A stretch of 53,692 bases of DNA from Pirellulales bacterium (GTDB lineage: Bacteria; Planctomycetota; Planctomycetia; Pirellulales; JAEUIK01): NCBI GenBank assembly GCA_019694455.1, contig JAIBBY010000033.1, forward strand, positions 1-53,692, read 5' to 3'. The number at the start of each line of letters is the position of its first letter. The stretch's first letter is position 1. The translations under genes were made by a program, and so were the position numbers. Positions 41,561-51,194 of the stretch are shown here, one piece after another. The notes beneath the pieces are model-generated. The model was given only the letters and a program-made list of their open reading frames with translations, had not been told where the DNA came from and made no database searches.

Positions 41561-41579
41561 AAAGTCGTGTTACGACTTT
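41561..41579. promoter_or_regulatory. Hairpin AAAGTCG-TGTTA-CGACTTT
   Basis: Perfect seven-base stem with a five-base loop, 45 bases after the receiver gene stop. No T-run follows, so it is only a weak terminator or RNA-stability element for the upstream transcript. Confidence 0.35.
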
Positions 41580-41713
41580 AGAGCCACTGGCCGGTGGTCG
41601 ACGAGGCTGAAGTCTCGAAGCACGCCTCCGCCTAACGATGATTTTTGGAATGGCAGCGGTTCAGTCCAAGTGTCCAGGACGCAGCGCAATGGCAAATTGT
41701 TGTGCACCGCGCG

Positions 41714-41737
41714 GGCTTGTTCTAATTTTCACAAGCC
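41714..41737. promoter_or_regulatory. Inverted repeat GGCTTGT-N10-ACAAGCC
   Basis: Perfect seven-base arms (41714-41720 and 41731-41737) with an AT-rich ten-base spacer, about 580 bases before prkA. A TTGTTC box at 41717-41722 is 17 bases from GCTAAT at 41740-41745, so a promoter could overlap the repeat. Candidate regulator site. Confidence 0.3.
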
Positions 41738-42315
41738 ATGCTAATGTGTTGCCAGCTCGACGATTCGAGACATGTTGCCTTTGTGCGACGGGCAATTAGC
41801 GGCCATTAGGCGCGCTAAATGCCAAATGATTGTGATCGAGCGAGCTAAACTCGATATTGCCCGATATTAGGAGCGTAGTGATACTGTTATCTAGACAGAG
41901 GGAACTGTCACGAATCGGCTAGCGAATGAGCGGTCGCTTCGGCACAGGAATGGATTCACACCCTGCCAGTAACTTCCCCTCTCCAGTTCCGCTTGATCTT
42001 TGCCAATTCTCTTGAGCGAAGGCGCGACAGCGCGCGGCGGGAAGTTCTCTTGAGGTTTTGACCCCAGCAACACCGACCGCGGGGTGACTGTCGACGCACA
42101 TCGCTCGCGCCGCTGTGTGCTGCGCGGGCGGCGTGGCGCGGCATGCGGGAACGCCTTGGCAAGAGCGGAATTAGCCAGATCTCGCGTGCCGGAGGATTGT
42201 TGGCAATCACGAGAACCAAAGCGAACAACTCAAGACTTTCGCCAGACGCCTTGATCTTCGCGGCAACCGCGATTAGCCGCGATCCGAGGTGGCAAACCCT
42301 TACGGGGAGAACATC

Positions 42316-44361
42316 ATGTTCGACGGACGCGCTATCATATCGCTCATTTCGGAACGCCAGGATCTGGATCAATTCCGCAAAAAGACGTGGACGGGCACGT
42401 TTGAAGAATATCTGGATCTGGTGCGCCAGCAGCCCGAAATCACGCGCAACGCCTTTCAGCGGGTTTACGACATGATCTTGTCGTACGGCGTGGATCACTA
42501 CGAAGAGTTTCGCGAAAAGCGGTTGCACTACCGATTTTTCGACGATCCAGACGACGACGGCGCCGACGCGGTGTTTGGCCTGGACGATGCCACCTGCGCA
42601 TTGGTCAACGCCTTCAAGAGCGCAGCCAAGGGGTATGGAATTGAGCGCCGCGTGCTGCTATTGCACGGCCCGGTAGGGAGCAGCAAGAGCACCATCGCGC
42701 GGCTGCTCAAGAAGGGCCTGGAGCGGTATTCTTCGCGCGACGACGGGGCGTTGTATTCGCTGGGCTGGGTCGACTTGAATGACCCGACCGTCGTGCATGA
42801 GTGCCCAATGCATGAAGAGCCGTTGCATTTGATTCCTGAGCGATTCCGCAAGGAGATTGCCGACAGAGTGAACGAGCACCGCATGGAGGGGACCTATCAG
42901 GTGCGGATCAACGGAGAAATGTGCCCCTTCTGCCGGTACGTTTATAGCGACCGTTTGAAGCACTACGGTGGCGATTGGACGCGCGTTGTGCAGGATGTGC
43001 GAGTGAAGCGGCTATTGCTGAGCGAGAAAGACCGAATTGGCATCGGCACCTTCCAACCGAAAGACGAAAAGAACCAGGACTCGACTGAGCTGACGGGAGA
43101 CATCAACTACCGCAAGATCGCCGAGTACGGCAGCGACAGCGATCCTCGGGCCTTCAATTTCGATGGCGAGTTCAACGTGGCCAATCGGGGGGTGATCGAG
43201 TTTGTCGAGGTGCTCAAGCTGGATGTGGCGTTTTTGTACGACCTTTTGGGCGCCAGCCAGGAGCACAAGGTCAAGCCGAAGAAGTTCGCACAGACCGATA
43301 TCGACGAGGTGATTATTGGCCATACCAATGAACCCGAGTACCGGCGTCTGCAGAACAACGAGTTCATGGAGGCTCTGCGCGACCGAACGGTGAAGATCGA
43401 CGTGCCGTACGTCACCAAACTGTCGGACGAGATCAAGATCTACGAAAAGGACTACAACCAGCGCAAGGTTCACGGCAAGCACATCGCACCGCACACGATC
43501 GAGATGGCGGCCATGTGGGCCGTGCTGACGCGGCTGGAAGAGCCGAAGAACGCGGGCTTGTCTCTGCTGCAAAAGCTAAAGCTGTACAACGGCAAAAGCC
43601 TACCGGGATTCACCGAGGACAACATCAAGGAGTTGCGCGAGGAGGCGACGACCGAAGGAATGCACGGCATTTCGCCGCGCTATGTGCAGGACAAGGTCTC
43701 GAACGCTTTGGTGGCGCATCCCGAGGCCAGCTCGATCAATCCTTTCATGGTGCTTAACGAGCTAGAGTCGGGCCTCAAACACCACAGCCTGATCACCAGC
43801 GACGAGACGAAGACTCGCTATCGCGAATTGCTGGGAGTGGTCAAGCATGAGTATGAGAACGTAGTGAAGAACGAGGTGCAACGCGCTATCGCGGCTGACG
43901 AAGACGCGCTCAAGCGGTTGTGCGCCAACTACATCGACAATGTCAAGGCGTACACGCAGCGTGAGAAAGTGAAGAACAAGTTCACCGGGCAGTACGACGA
44001 GCCGGACGAGCGGCTAATGCGCTCGATTGAGGAGAAAATCGACATTCCGGAGGCGCGGAAGGACGACTTCCGCCGGGAGATCATGAACTACATCGGCGCT
44101 TTGTCGATCGACGGTCGGACGTTCGACTACAAGACGAACGAGCGACTGTATAAAGCGCTGGAGCTAAAGTTGTTCGAGGACCAGAAGGACACGATCAAGT
44201 TGACCAGTCTGGTGTCGAACGTGGTCGACGCCGAAACGCAGGCGAAGATCGACGTGGTGAAGTCACGTTTGATTCGCGATTACGGATACGACGACGAGAG
44301 CGCGACGGACGTGCTGCACTACGTGGCGAGCATCTTCGCCCGAGGAGACGTAAAGCACTAA
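42316..44361 (+). CDS. prkA: PrkA-family serine protein kinase / AAA+ protein
   Basis: A 681-residue protein. An AAA-type domain with P-loop [10 protein letters not shown] (117-126), a [12 protein letters not shown] stretch and a CPFCRY motif are followed by the PrkA C-terminal domain ([27 protein letters not shown] and the region from about 500 on). PrkA was described as a Ser/Thr kinase acting in stationary-phase and stress responses. The ATG at 42316 has GGGAG about seven bases upstream; an in-frame GTG at 42289 is less likely. It opens the conserved prkA-yeaH-spoVR operon. Slightly longer than the E. coli protein (about 644 residues) because of loops in the middle. Confidence 0.96.
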   Translation: MFDGRAIISLISERQDLDQFRKKTWTGTFEEYLDLVRQQPEITRNAFQRVYDMILSYGVDHYEEFREKRLHYRFFDDPDDDGADAVFGLDDATCALVNAFKSAAKGYGIERRVLLLHGPVGSSKSTIARLLKKGLERYSSRDDGALYSLGWVDLNDPTVVHECPMHEEPLHLIPERFRKEIADRVNEHRMEGTYQVRINGEMCPFCRYVYSDRLKHYGGDWTRVVQDVRVKRLLLSEKDRIGIGTFQPKDEKNQDSTELTGDINYRKIAEYGSDSDPRAFNFDGEFNVANRGVIEFVEVLKLDVAFLYDLLGASQEHKVKPKKFAQTDIDEVIIGHTNEPEYRRLQNNEFMEALRDRTVKIDVPYVTKLSDEIKIYEKDYNQRKVHGKHIAPHTIEMAAMWAVLTRLEEPKNAGLSLLQKLKLYNGKSLPGFTEDNIKELREEATTEGMHGISPRYVQDKVSNALVAHPEASSINPFMVLNELESGLKHHSLITSDETKTRYRELLGVVKHEYENVVKNEVQRAIAADEDALKRLCANYIDNVKAYTQREKVKNKFTGQYDEPDERLMRSIEEKIDIPEARKDDFRREIMNYIGALSIDGRTFDYKTNERLYKALELKLFEDQKDTIKLTSLVSNVVDAETQAKIDVVKSRLIRDYGYDDESATDVLHYVASIFARGDVKH

Positions 44362-44418
44362 CACCGATGGAATCCAGGGCGCAAGTAGTCGCACAGAGTG
44401 ATCGTGGAGGCGGCCGAA

Positions 44419-45528
44419 ATGGTGCAACGCATTGAGCGAGACCAATCGCGATTTCGCGAGATCGTGCGCGGGCGGATTCGCCAGAATCTGCGCCAGTACG
44501 TCACACACGGCGAGATGATCGGCCGCAAAGGACGTGAATTAGTCAGCATTCCGATCCCGCAACTCGACCTGCCGCACTTTCGCTTTGGTAAGAACGGATC
44601 GGGTGGCGTCGGTCAGGGAGATGGCGAGGAAGGGGACCAAGTGATGCCGGGCGACGCCAACGGCCAAGGCGAGGGACACGCGGGCAACCAGCCCGGACAG
44701 CATTTGGTCGAAGTGGAGGTAAGTCTGGAGGAGCTAGCGGCGATTTTGGGGGACGAATTGGAATTGCCGCGGATCGAGCCGAAGGGGCAGGCGAACATCA
44801 ACGAGCTGAAGTCGAAGTACACGGGCATTCGGCGAGCGGGGCCGGAGTCGCTGCGGCACTTCAAGCGCACATACAAAGAGGCGTTGCGCCGGCAGATCGC
44901 ATCGAAGTCTTACAATCGTGAACGCCCGTTAGTAGTGCCGATCAACGAAGACAAACGCTATCGCGCGTGGAAGACAATCGAACAACCGCAGGCCAATGCG
45001 GCGATCGTGTACATGATGGACGTGTCGGGCTCAATGACCGATGAGCAGAAGCAGATTGTGCGAACCGAGGCGTTTTGGATCGACACGTGGTTGAGAAGCC
45101 AGTATCAGGGAGTGGAGATACGCTATGTGATTCACGACGCGGCGGCCAAAGAAGTGGATGAGGAAACCTTTTATCACACACGCGAGAGCGGAGGCACAAG
45201 AATCAGCTCGGCCTACAAGCTATGTGGCGAAATCCTGGAAGCGGACTACCCGGCGAGCGAATGGAACGTGTACTGCTTTCACTTTTCCGACGGCGACAAC
45301 TGGGGCGAAGACAACGAAACATGCCTGAACCTGCTGCGGAGCAAATTGCTGCCGGAAATCAATCTGTTTTGCTATGGGCAGGTGGAAAGCCCGTACGGAT
45401 CCGGGGAGTTCATCCGAGCGCTACGGAGCGGCTTCAAGGAAGATGAAGAAAAGCTGGTGCTTTCGGAGATCCGCAACAAGGAGGCGATCTTCGAATCGAT
45501 CAAGACTTTCTTGGGCAAAGGGAAATAG
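44419..45528 (+). CDS. yeaH: YeaH/YhbH-family VWA-domain protein (DUF444)
   Basis: A 369-residue protein. N-terminal [24 protein letters not shown] and [23 protein letters not shown] are family signatures, followed by a Gly-rich acidic linker (about 60-95). A von Willebrand A fold follows with MIDAS DVSGSM (201-206), plus [14 protein letters not shown] and [13 protein letters not shown]. It works with PrkA and SpoVR; the molecular role is not settled. GGAGG eight bases upstream of the ATG fixes the start. The gene lies between prkA and spoVR on the same strand. Confidence 0.95.
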   Translation: MVQRIERDQSRFREIVRGRIRQNLRQYVTHGEMIGRKGRELVSIPIPQLDLPHFRFGKNGSGGVGQGDGEEGDQVMPGDANGQGEGHAGNQPGQHLVEVEVSLEELAAILGDELELPRIEPKGQANINELKSKYTGIRRAGPESLRHFKRTYKEALRRQIASKSYNRERPLVVPINEDKRYRAWKTIEQPQANAAIVYMMDVSGSMTDEQKQIVRTEAFWIDTWLRSQYQGVEIRYVIHDAAAKEVDEETFYHTRESGGTRISSAYKLCGEILEADYPASEWNVYCFHFSDGDNWGEDNETCLNLLRSKLLPEINLFCYGQVESPYGSGEFIRALRSGFKEDEEKLVLSEIRNKEAIFESIKTFLGKGK

Positions 45529-45658
45529 CTGGGGTCTCGCGCCCGACGCGTGGCGACCAGCGAGGCCGACGACGGAGAGAGAGAATCAAATTCGCCAATT
45601 CATGGGGCACGCGATTTGCGTTTTCCGATTGCGACTCGCCGCAACTTCGGGGGATGGA

Positions 45659-47197
45659 ATGGGACTACACCGATTTGAACCGCTACCCGCCGATTTAGCC
45701 GCCTTGCAGGTGGAGATTGAAGGGCATGCGCGTCGCTATGGACTGGACTTCTTTGCAACGATCTTTGAAGTGGTCGACTCGAATCAGTTGAACGAAGTGG
45801 CGGCGTACGGCGGTTTTCCGGTGCGGTTTCCGCATTGGCGATTTGGGATGGAGTACGAACAGCTCTCCAAAGGCTACACATACGGGCTGCAAAAAATCTA
45901 CGAGCTGGTGATCAACAATGATCCCTGCTACGCGTATCTGATGAAGTCGAACGCGCTGGCGGATCAAAAGCTAGTGATGGCGCATGTGTACGGTCACTGC
46001 GACTTCTTCAAAAACAACTATTGGTTCAGCCAGACCAACCGCAAGATGATGGACCAGATGGCCAACCACGGCCAACGGATTCGCTGGCACATGGACCGCA
46101 ACGGGGTGGATGACGTCGAGAATTTTATTGACGCTTGTCTGTCGATTGATGACTTGATCGACATTCATTCTCCCTTCATCAAGCGCCACGCCCCTGTAGA
46201 GCGACCTAAACCAGCCGGCGATACAGACGAGGACGCGCCGCGACAGCCGGGGCGTTTTCGGGCCAAGGGCTACCTAGATCGCTTTGTGAATCCGCCCGAG
46301 GCGATGGCGGCTGAGGCGGAGCGATTACGCGGCGAGCAAGCTCGACACGAAGCGCGGTTTCCGTCAAAGCCAACGCGCGACGTGATGTTGTTCTTGCTGG
46401 AGCATGCGCCGCTCAAGGCGTGGCAACTCGACATCCTGGCCATGCTGCGCGACGAGGCGTATTACTTCGCTCCACAAGCGCAAACCAAGATCATGAACGA
46501 AGGTTGGGCCAGTTATTGGCATTCCACAATCATGACCCGACAGGGACTAACGGGGCAGGAGGTGGTGAACTACGCCGATCACCACTCAGGCACGATGGCC
46601 ACCAGCCCAGGTCGACTGAATCCGTACAAATTGGGAATCGAGCTGTTTCGCGACATCGAGGAGCGATGGAACACGGGTCGTTTCGGCCGCGATTACGATG
46701 AATGTGATGACCTGACCGCCAAACGGCGTTGGGACACCGGCGTCAATCTGGGACGCGAAAAGATCTTCGAGGTGCGGCGGATTCACAACGACCTGACCTT
46801 CATTGACGAGTTTTTGACACTCGACTTTTGCCGACGGTACAAGCTGTTTTCATTTGGCTACAACCCCGACTCGACGGCGTACGAGATCGAGAGTCGGGAG
46901 TTTCCGGCGATTAAGGAGCGGCTACTGTTCAGCCTGACCAATCGAGGCCGCCCGCTGATCGCGGTCCGCGAGGCGAACTACAAAAATCGCGGCGAGCTGT
47001 TCCTGGAACACGACTACAGCGGAGTGGAGCTGCAAATGGATTACGCGCGCGACACGCTGGTGAATTTGCAGCGCCTGTGGCGGCGGCCAGTACACATCGA
47101 GAGCGTGCTTGATGGGAAGCTGGCCGTGCTAAGTTACGACGGAACGGAACACAATTTGGAGCATTCGAAGACGCCGGCCGATTTGGCGACCGCATGA
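45659..47197 (+). CDS. spoVR: SpoVR/YcgB family protein
   Basis: A 512-residue protein, close to the 510 of E. coli YcgB. Highly conserved stretches: YGLDFFATIFEVVD, AAYGGFPVRFPHWRFGMEYE, YGLQKIYELVINNDPCYAYL, VMAHVYGHCDFFKNN, MNEGWASYWHSTIM and LNPYKLGIELFRDIEERW. His-rich motifs suggest a metal site. The family is linked to spore cortex formation in Bacillus and to stress in other bacteria, with unknown chemistry. The start MGLHRFEPLP was selected because it gives the family N-terminus; an ATG at 45602 would add 19 residues. Confidence 0.95.
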   Translation: MGLHRFEPLPADLAALQVEIEGHARRYGLDFFATIFEVVDSNQLNEVAAYGGFPVRFPHWRFGMEYEQLSKGYTYGLQKIYELVINNDPCYAYLMKSNALADQKLVMAHVYGHCDFFKNNYWFSQTNRKMMDQMANHGQRIRWHMDRNGVDDVENFIDACLSIDDLIDIHSPFIKRHAPVERPKPAGDTDEDAPRQPGRFRAKGYLDRFVNPPEAMAAEAERLRGEQARHEARFPSKPTRDVMLFLLEHAPLKAWQLDILAMLRDEAYYFAPQAQTKIMNEGWASYWHSTIMTRQGLTGQEVVNYADHHSGTMATSPGRLNPYKLGIELFRDIEERWNTGRFGRDYDECDDLTAKRRWDTGVNLGREKIFEVRRIHNDLTFIDEFLTLDFCRRYKLFSFGYNPDSTAYEIESREFPAIKERLLFSLTNRGRPLIAVREANYKNRGELFLEHDYSGVELQMDYARDTLVNLQRLWRRPVHIESVLDGKLAVLSYDGTEHNLEHSKTPADLATA

Positions 47198-47243
47198 GGC
47201 GGCGCCGCTTCGTGCGGTATGAACCGAACGAGAAGAGAGAGCC

Positions 47244-47726
47244 ATGAACACAAGAGCCTATGTTGAGGGGCAACTGGCGCAGTTCGGAGAGTTCTCGGCG
47301 GAGGAGCGCGCGCTGACGCTGGTCGTGGACGGACGCAGAGTCGAAGCTGAACTCGCGGAGCTAAATTCGCTGGCATGTTCGTTTCGGCGCATGGCAGTCA
47401 ATGATCCGGCGCTGGCCGACGCTTCGATCGATCGACTAGCAAAGGTCAGCCAGGGGCTGGCGAACCGGCTCAATTATCTCTTGGAGCCGATTCAACCGAT
47501 CGAAGTTGACGCTGATGCTTGCGTGGTGCAACTGCGCTCTTGTCCGCCGCAGCAAGAGGAAGGGCGCAGGAGCTACTACGAACTGGTGGTGAAAAAGCCG
47601 GGCGTGATCTCCCTGTCGCGGTACACCAAGGCGCCGGGCGAGCCGCGGGCCGTGGCGACGGCGCTGGTCACGCGCGAGGTGTTTTGCCGACTAGCCAACG
47701 ATCTGTGCGCGGCAAGCTTGCCGTAA
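47244..47726 (+). CDS. Unknown 160-residue protein next to spoVR
   Basis: A soluble, mostly helical-looking N-terminal half (residues 1-90) is followed by a beta-rich part, with CVVQLRSCPPQQEEGRRSYYELVVKKPGVISLSRYTKAPGEPR in the middle and a helix at the end. I do not recognise a family. It lies 46 bases after spoVR on the same strand, with an AGAGAGAG stretch that may serve as Shine-Dalgarno. Its position suggests it belongs to the PrkA/YeaH/SpoVR unit, which is inference only. Confidence 0.7.
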   Translation: MNTRAYVEGQLAQFGEFSAEERALTLVVDGRRVEAELAELNSLACSFRRMAVNDPALADASIDRLAKVSQGLANRLNYLLEPIQPIEVDADACVVQLRSCPPQQEEGRRSYYELVVKKPGVISLSRYTKAPGEPRAVATALVTREVFCRLANDLCAASLP

Positions 47727-47762
47727 GCAGGGGGCGTTGTCGCCTGCGCCGTGGCTGTTATT

Positions 47763-48614
47763 ATGCGTGGCATGAGCCATGCATCCCCCCCGCCACAAGA
47801 AGTGTCGCTTCGCCCCGATCAGGGTTGGCACTGTTCGCATTTGTTTTATCGCTGGAATCGCGCGGCATTATGCGATTTGTCCAGCGCCGATCGTGACAAC
47901 GGCGTGGCCGAGGTCGCGCGCATCTTGGATCCGCAGGCCGCCGGGGCGCCCGAGCGGCTGCAGACTTCGGTGGTGGCGGGGCACAAGGCCGATTTTGCCT
48001 TGATGGTCCTCGATCCCGATCCGCTTGTAATCGACGGCGTGCATCAGCGGTTGTTGGCTAGCGATTTGGGACCGGCGATCGAGCCGGTCTGGTCGTTCGT
48101 CTCGTTGACCGAGGTCTCGGAGTATGTGCCATCCGTCGAGCAATATGGCCAGCGCTTGATTGAGGAAGGAGAGTCGGCCGACAGCCCGGCGTACCAGGCC
48201 AAGCTCAAAGCGTATGAGGGGCGCGAGGTGATGATGCGCCGGCAGCGGTTGCAACCCGAGTTTCCGCCTTGGCCAAGCACCTGCTTTTATCCGATGAACA
48301 AGATTCGCCATCCGCAGGCGAATTGGTTCACGCTGGATGTGGCCGAACGGAATCGCTTGATGGCGGAACATGGCCGCACCGGCATGACATTTGGCGGGCG
48401 GGTAACACAGTTGATCACGGTGTCGGTGGGACTCGACGATTGGGAATGGGGGGTCACGCTGTGGGCCCGCAATCCCGAGTTTCTCAAAGAGATCGTGTAT
48501 CGCATGCGGTTCGACGAGGCGAGCGCCAAGTATGCCCAGTTCGGTCCGTTCTACACCAGTTACGTGATGACGCCGGCCAGGATGCTGGAACATTGCCGGG
48601 TAGCGTCGCGCTAG
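47763..48614 (+). CDS. hemQ: Coproheme decarboxylase (HemQ), chlorite-dismutase fold
   Basis: A 283-residue protein. The C-terminal half has the HemQ features: CFYPMNKIRHPQANWF with the catalytic Tyr (Y176) and a Lys nearby (K180), AEHGRTG with the proximal heme His (H203), GLDDWEWGVTLWA and MRFDEASAKYAQFGPFY. It carries out the last step of the coproporphyrin-dependent heme route, turning coproheme III into heme b. An insertion of about 35 residues (130-168) with repeated Glu/Arg differs from Firmicute enzymes. The start is uncertain: ATGs at 47763 and 47772 both lack a Shine-Dalgarno. The rhodanese gene follows on the same strand. Confidence 0.92.
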   Translation: MRGMSHASPPPQEVSLRPDQGWHCSHLFYRWNRAALCDLSSADRDNGVAEVARILDPQAAGAPERLQTSVVAGHKADFALMVLDPDPLVIDGVHQRLLASDLGPAIEPVWSFVSLTEVSEYVPSVEQYGQRLIEEGESADSPAYQAKLKAYEGREVMMRRQRLQPEFPPWPSTCFYPMNKIRHPQANWFTLDVAERNRLMAEHGRTGMTFGGRVTQLITVSVGLDDWEWGVTLWARNPEFLKEIVYRMRFDEASAKYAQFGPFYTSYVMTPARMLEHCRVASR

Positions 48615-48645
48615 TTTGTTTTTCCTAACCAATCGCAGAGTCACC

Positions 48646-48984
48646 ATGTCGCCCGAAATTCCGATCGAAGTTACTTGCCACGATGTGAAGACAGCCGTCG
48701 ACGCGGGCGATTCGCTCTTGTTTATCGATTGCCGCGAGAGCGACGAGCACGCCACCGCGCACATTGCGTCGGCGACGCTGTTGCCGATGAGCGAGCTTGG
48801 CGACCGGCTGAGCGAACTGGAGCCGCACAAGAATGGGCGGATTGTGGTGCATTGTCATCACGGCGGACGGAGTTTGCGGGTGGTGAACTGGCTGCGCGAG
48901 CAGGGCTATGCCGGCGCGCAGAGCATGGCTGGCGGCATCGATCAGTGGTCGCAAGAGATTGATCCCTCGGTGCCTCGATATTAG
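48646..48984 (+). CDS. Single-domain rhodanese-like protein
   Basis: A 112-residue protein. LFIDCRESDEHATAHIASATLLPMSEL is the rhodanese start and VVHCHHGGRSLRVVNWL carries the active-site Cys in the six-residue loop CHHGGR. It could transfer sulfane sulfur to an acceptor, as GlpE-type single-domain enzymes do. It follows HemQ by 31 bases. Its stop codon shares bases with the stop of the convergent gene (TTAG at 48981-48984). Confidence 0.93.
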   Translation: MSPEIPIEVTCHDVKTAVDAGDSLLFIDCRESDEHATAHIASATLLPMSELGDRLSELEPHKNGRIVVHCHHGGRSLRVVNWLREQGYAGAQSMAGGIDQWSQEIDPSVPRY

Positions 48985-49541
48985 GGAAGGTCGAATTGCG
49001 ACATCCAATCTGGAACCGACATCTGACTTGCGGCCATTTCGTGATCCTCGACCATCGCTCCCAAGACTAGCCGCAAGAAGACGATCGCGCCGCGCTCGAT
49101 GAGCGCTGCCCAGGCGCGGTCGGCCTCCAAAGTCAGCCAGCCGAAGATTTTGTCTTCGTCGAATTGTCCACGCCGCGCATCGCGGCGAAGTCGTTTGGTC
49201 GTCGGCGCGCAAAGCGGGCTTGCGATGCAAAACAGTTCCCAGCGCTGGCCGTACATTTGCAGCAACCCACATTCCTCGTCGCCAAATTTTTCCCAAGGTT
49301 TGCCGCCGGCCCAGAGATCAACATATTCGGCGAAGAACGTGACGGGGGGCAGATGTCCGTGTTGGCGTAGCTGGTCTGCCCAGGCGTCGGCCTCGCGCAA
49401 CAGCGCATCCGGCCAATGGTCGGATCCCCATTCGTTGGGAGAATCAACAAGTCGCGCCCGATTCCAGCGGCGAAATGTCTCCAATGCCACATCGCCCGCT
49501 TTCCCGGATAGCTTGGCGATAACAATCCGTTGGGTGGGCAT
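48981..49541 (-). CDS. Unknown 186-residue protein
   Basis: No family recognised. The sequence is Trp-rich (for example FRRWNRARL, SDHWPDALL, DAWADQL, VDLWAGGKPWEKFGDEE and RAWAALIERGA) and acidic overall, with no signal or membrane segment. A single His-x-Pro region (GHLPPVTFFAEYVDLW) and a Cys pair (C91, C105) are the only notable motifs. It converges with the rhodanese gene with shared stop bases and is 24 bases from the end of the MtfA gene. The clear ATG start and lack of stops support coding, but function is unknown. Confidence 0.6.
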   Translation of the reverse strand: MPTQRIVIAKLSGKAGDVALETFRRWNRARLVDSPNEWGSDHWPDALLREADAWADQLRQHGHLPPVTFFAEYVDLWAGGKPWEKFGDEECGLLQMYGQRWELFCIASPLCAPTTKRLRRDARRGQFDEDKIFGWLTLEADRAWAALIERGAIVFLRLVLGAMVEDHEMAASQMSVPDWMSQFDLP

Positions 49542-49565
49542 GGAAGCGTCTTAATTCGTGGCCAA

Positions 49566-50339
49566 CTACCCTTGGCGAGCCGTGATGCGCCGCTGGGCGG
49601 GGTCTTGCCGATAGTAACTTTTCAATTGTTCGTAGAGCCGCGGGTGGCGCTCGGCCAGTTCGATCGGCAGGCCAAAGAAGGCCTCGGTCGCGACGGCGAA
49701 GAATTCGGCTTCGTCCTTCATGCCGTACGGGTCGAGCACCGTGGGACGTCCTTGTCGCCAATCCTCAGCCAGTTTCTTGTATTCGGCGGACATGACAGCC
49801 GCCCAGGCTTGATAGGCCTGTCGCGATTCGAGCGGCGGCGTGCCGTCGATCACGCGGTCGAGCATGTCGAGTTGATGGGCGAACTCGTGCAGCACCACGT
49901 TGGCGCCATCGTCGTCGCGGCCAGCGCGATCGGCGTCTTCCCAGGAGAGAACCACTGGCCCGCGGTACCAGGCCTCGCCCAGTCGCGCGTCTGGGGGGCC
50001 AACCAACGCGCCCTGCTGCCGCTCTGGTCCCTGATAGCCGCTAGGGTAAAGCAAGATCGACTGCACGCGGCTGTAATAGTCATGCTCCAAATGCAGAACC
50101 AGCAGACTGGCCCATGCGGCGACGACCACCTTCATTTCGTCGTTGACCATGAGCCCGCCACATCCCTCCCAATTCTTTTCGGCGACGATCACGCGCATAT
50201 CGGCGAGCAGCTTGCGCTGATCGGTGATCGGCAGCCGGGTGAACTCGTCGAGATGCAACTCGACGTATTTCACCCAGATGGGCGAGATAGGATCGGCGAG
50301 CAGTTTGCGCCGGCGTCGGCCGCGGAGCCAGGTAAGCAT
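49566..50339 (-). CDS. mtfA: MtfA-like zinc-dependent peptidase (M90)
   Basis: A 257-residue protein, close to the 265 of E. coli MtfA. VVLHEFAHQLDMLDRVIDGTPPL has the HExxH zinc motif at 151-155; GPVVLSWEDADRAG and EAFFGLPIELAERHPRLYEQLKSYYRQDP are family stretches. In E. coli, MtfA binds the repressor Mlc and has aminopeptidase activity; whether the same holds here is unknown. The ATG at 50339 lies two bases after the SDR stop on this strand, so the genes are likely co-transcribed. A longer open frame runs into the SDR gene but is not coding. Confidence 0.93.
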   Translation of the reverse strand: MLTWLRGRRRRKLLADPISPIWVKYVELHLDEFTRLPITDQRKLLADMRVIVAEKNWEGCGGLMVNDEMKVVVAAWASLLVLHLEHDYYSRVQSILLYPSGYQGPERQQGALVGPPDARLGEAWYRGPVVLSWEDADRAGRDDDGANVVLHEFAHQLDMLDRVIDGTPPLESRQAYQAWAAVMSAEYKKLAEDWRQGRPTVLDPYGMKDEAEFFAVATEAFFGLPIELAERHPRLYEQLKSYYRQDPAQRRITARQG

Positions 50340-50341
50340 CG

Positions 50342-51115
50342 TTAGATCGTGTGTCCGCCATCGATGGTAAACACCGAACCGGTGCAGTAGCCCGCCCCTT
50401 CGCCCGCCAAAAAGACGCACAGCGGAGCGATCTCGTCGGGCTGGGCGATGCGCCGCAACGGCAGTTCTTCGGTGAAGCGTCGCAAGATGTCTTCTGTCTG
50501 CCAGAGGGCCTGGCTGAACTTGGTCTGCACTAGCCCTGGACAGACTGCATTGACGCGAATGCGAGCCGGTCCCCATTCGCTGGCCAGCACCTTGGTGAGG
50601 CTGATCAGCGCGGCCTTGCTGACGCTGTAGACGCCAAGCATCGGCTCGGGGCTGAGGCCGCCGATGCTGGAGATGTTGATGACCGAACCGCCACCGCGCT
50701 TTTGCATGGTCGGGAACGCGCGTTTGGCCAATTCCAGCGGACCCTTGACGTTGACGGCGAAGATCTTGTCGAACACGGCGTCGTCGGTGTCGATGATCGG
50801 GCCGAACACGGGGTTGGCCGCGGCGTTGTTGACGATGATATCGACCCCACCGAACTGCGCCACGGTTTGATCGACGAGCGCGCGGCACTGGTTCAGATCG
50901 CCGGCATGCGCGGCGATGGCCGCGCTCTTGCCGCCGGCGGCTTGAATCGCCTGGGCTACGCCGTCAATCGCCTCCTGCTTGCGACTGGAAACCACGACCG
51001 TGGCGCCAAAGGCGGCCAGCGCTTTAGCGATCGACTCGCCAATGCCTTTGCTTGCGCCGGTGACAATGGCCACCTTGCCGTCCAATCGAAAGATATCGCT
51101 GAAACTCGAAGCCAT
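50342..51115 (-). CDS. Short-chain dehydrogenase/reductase (classical SDR)
   Basis: A 257-residue protein of classical SDR length. TGASKGIG cofactor motif (19-26), NNAA, INISS with the catalytic Ser, YSVSK with catalytic Tyr and Lys, and the C-terminal SVFTIDGGHTI of the FabG/DHRS4-like group. The 'SSRKQEAIDGVA' stretch after beta-2 favours NADP(H). Similar proteins reduce carbonyl groups of fatty-acid, steroid or small-sugar substrates; specificity is open. It is followed on the same strand by mtfA, with two bases between them. Confidence 0.93.
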   Translation of the reverse strand: MASSFSDIFRLDGKVAIVTGASKGIGESIAKALAAFGATVVVSSRKQEAIDGVAQAIQAAGGKSAAIAAHAGDLNQCRALVDQTVAQFGGVDIIVNNAAANPVFGPIIDTDDAVFDKIFAVNVKGPLELAKRAFPTMQKRGGGSVINISSIGGLSPEPMLGVYSVSKAALISLTKVLASEWGPARIRVNAVCPGLVQTKFSQALWQTEDILRRFTEELPLRRIAQPDEIAPLCVFLAGEGAGYCTGSVFTIDGGHTI

Positions 51116-51194
51116 CGTGATTCGCCGATTTGTGTGAATAAGATAATGTGAGCAGGTTATCAGAATTCAAAGCGACTGGGGAGCGGCTTGGTAT

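Larger units (their letters stand above)
41517..42315. promoter_or_regulatory. 0.8 kb noncoding region upstream of prkA
   Basis: No open frame in this stretch resembles a gene. It contains a perfect hairpin at 41561-41579, an inverted repeat at 41714-41737, a tandem CGATATT pair at 41852-41868, and a visibly more AT-rich part from about 41690 to 41900 that may hold the promoter of the prkA-yeaH-spoVR operon. In other bacteria that operon is controlled by stress or nitrogen signals; no sigma-54-type site was found here. Confidence 0.4.

Noticed and set aside
41852..41868. CGATATT direct repeat upstream of prkA as a repeat element
   Set aside because: Only two seven-base copies ten bases apart, so chance cannot be excluded; mentioned only within the region entry.
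41956..42528. Minus-strand frame in the region before prkA
   Set aside because: About a third of it is antisense to prkA and the rest has no motif, no Shine-Dalgarno and unusual residue content; not enough to call a gene.
47727..47762. GC-rich hairpin after the unknown 160-residue gene as a terminator
   Set aside because: The stem needs a three-base bulge and is not followed by a T-run.
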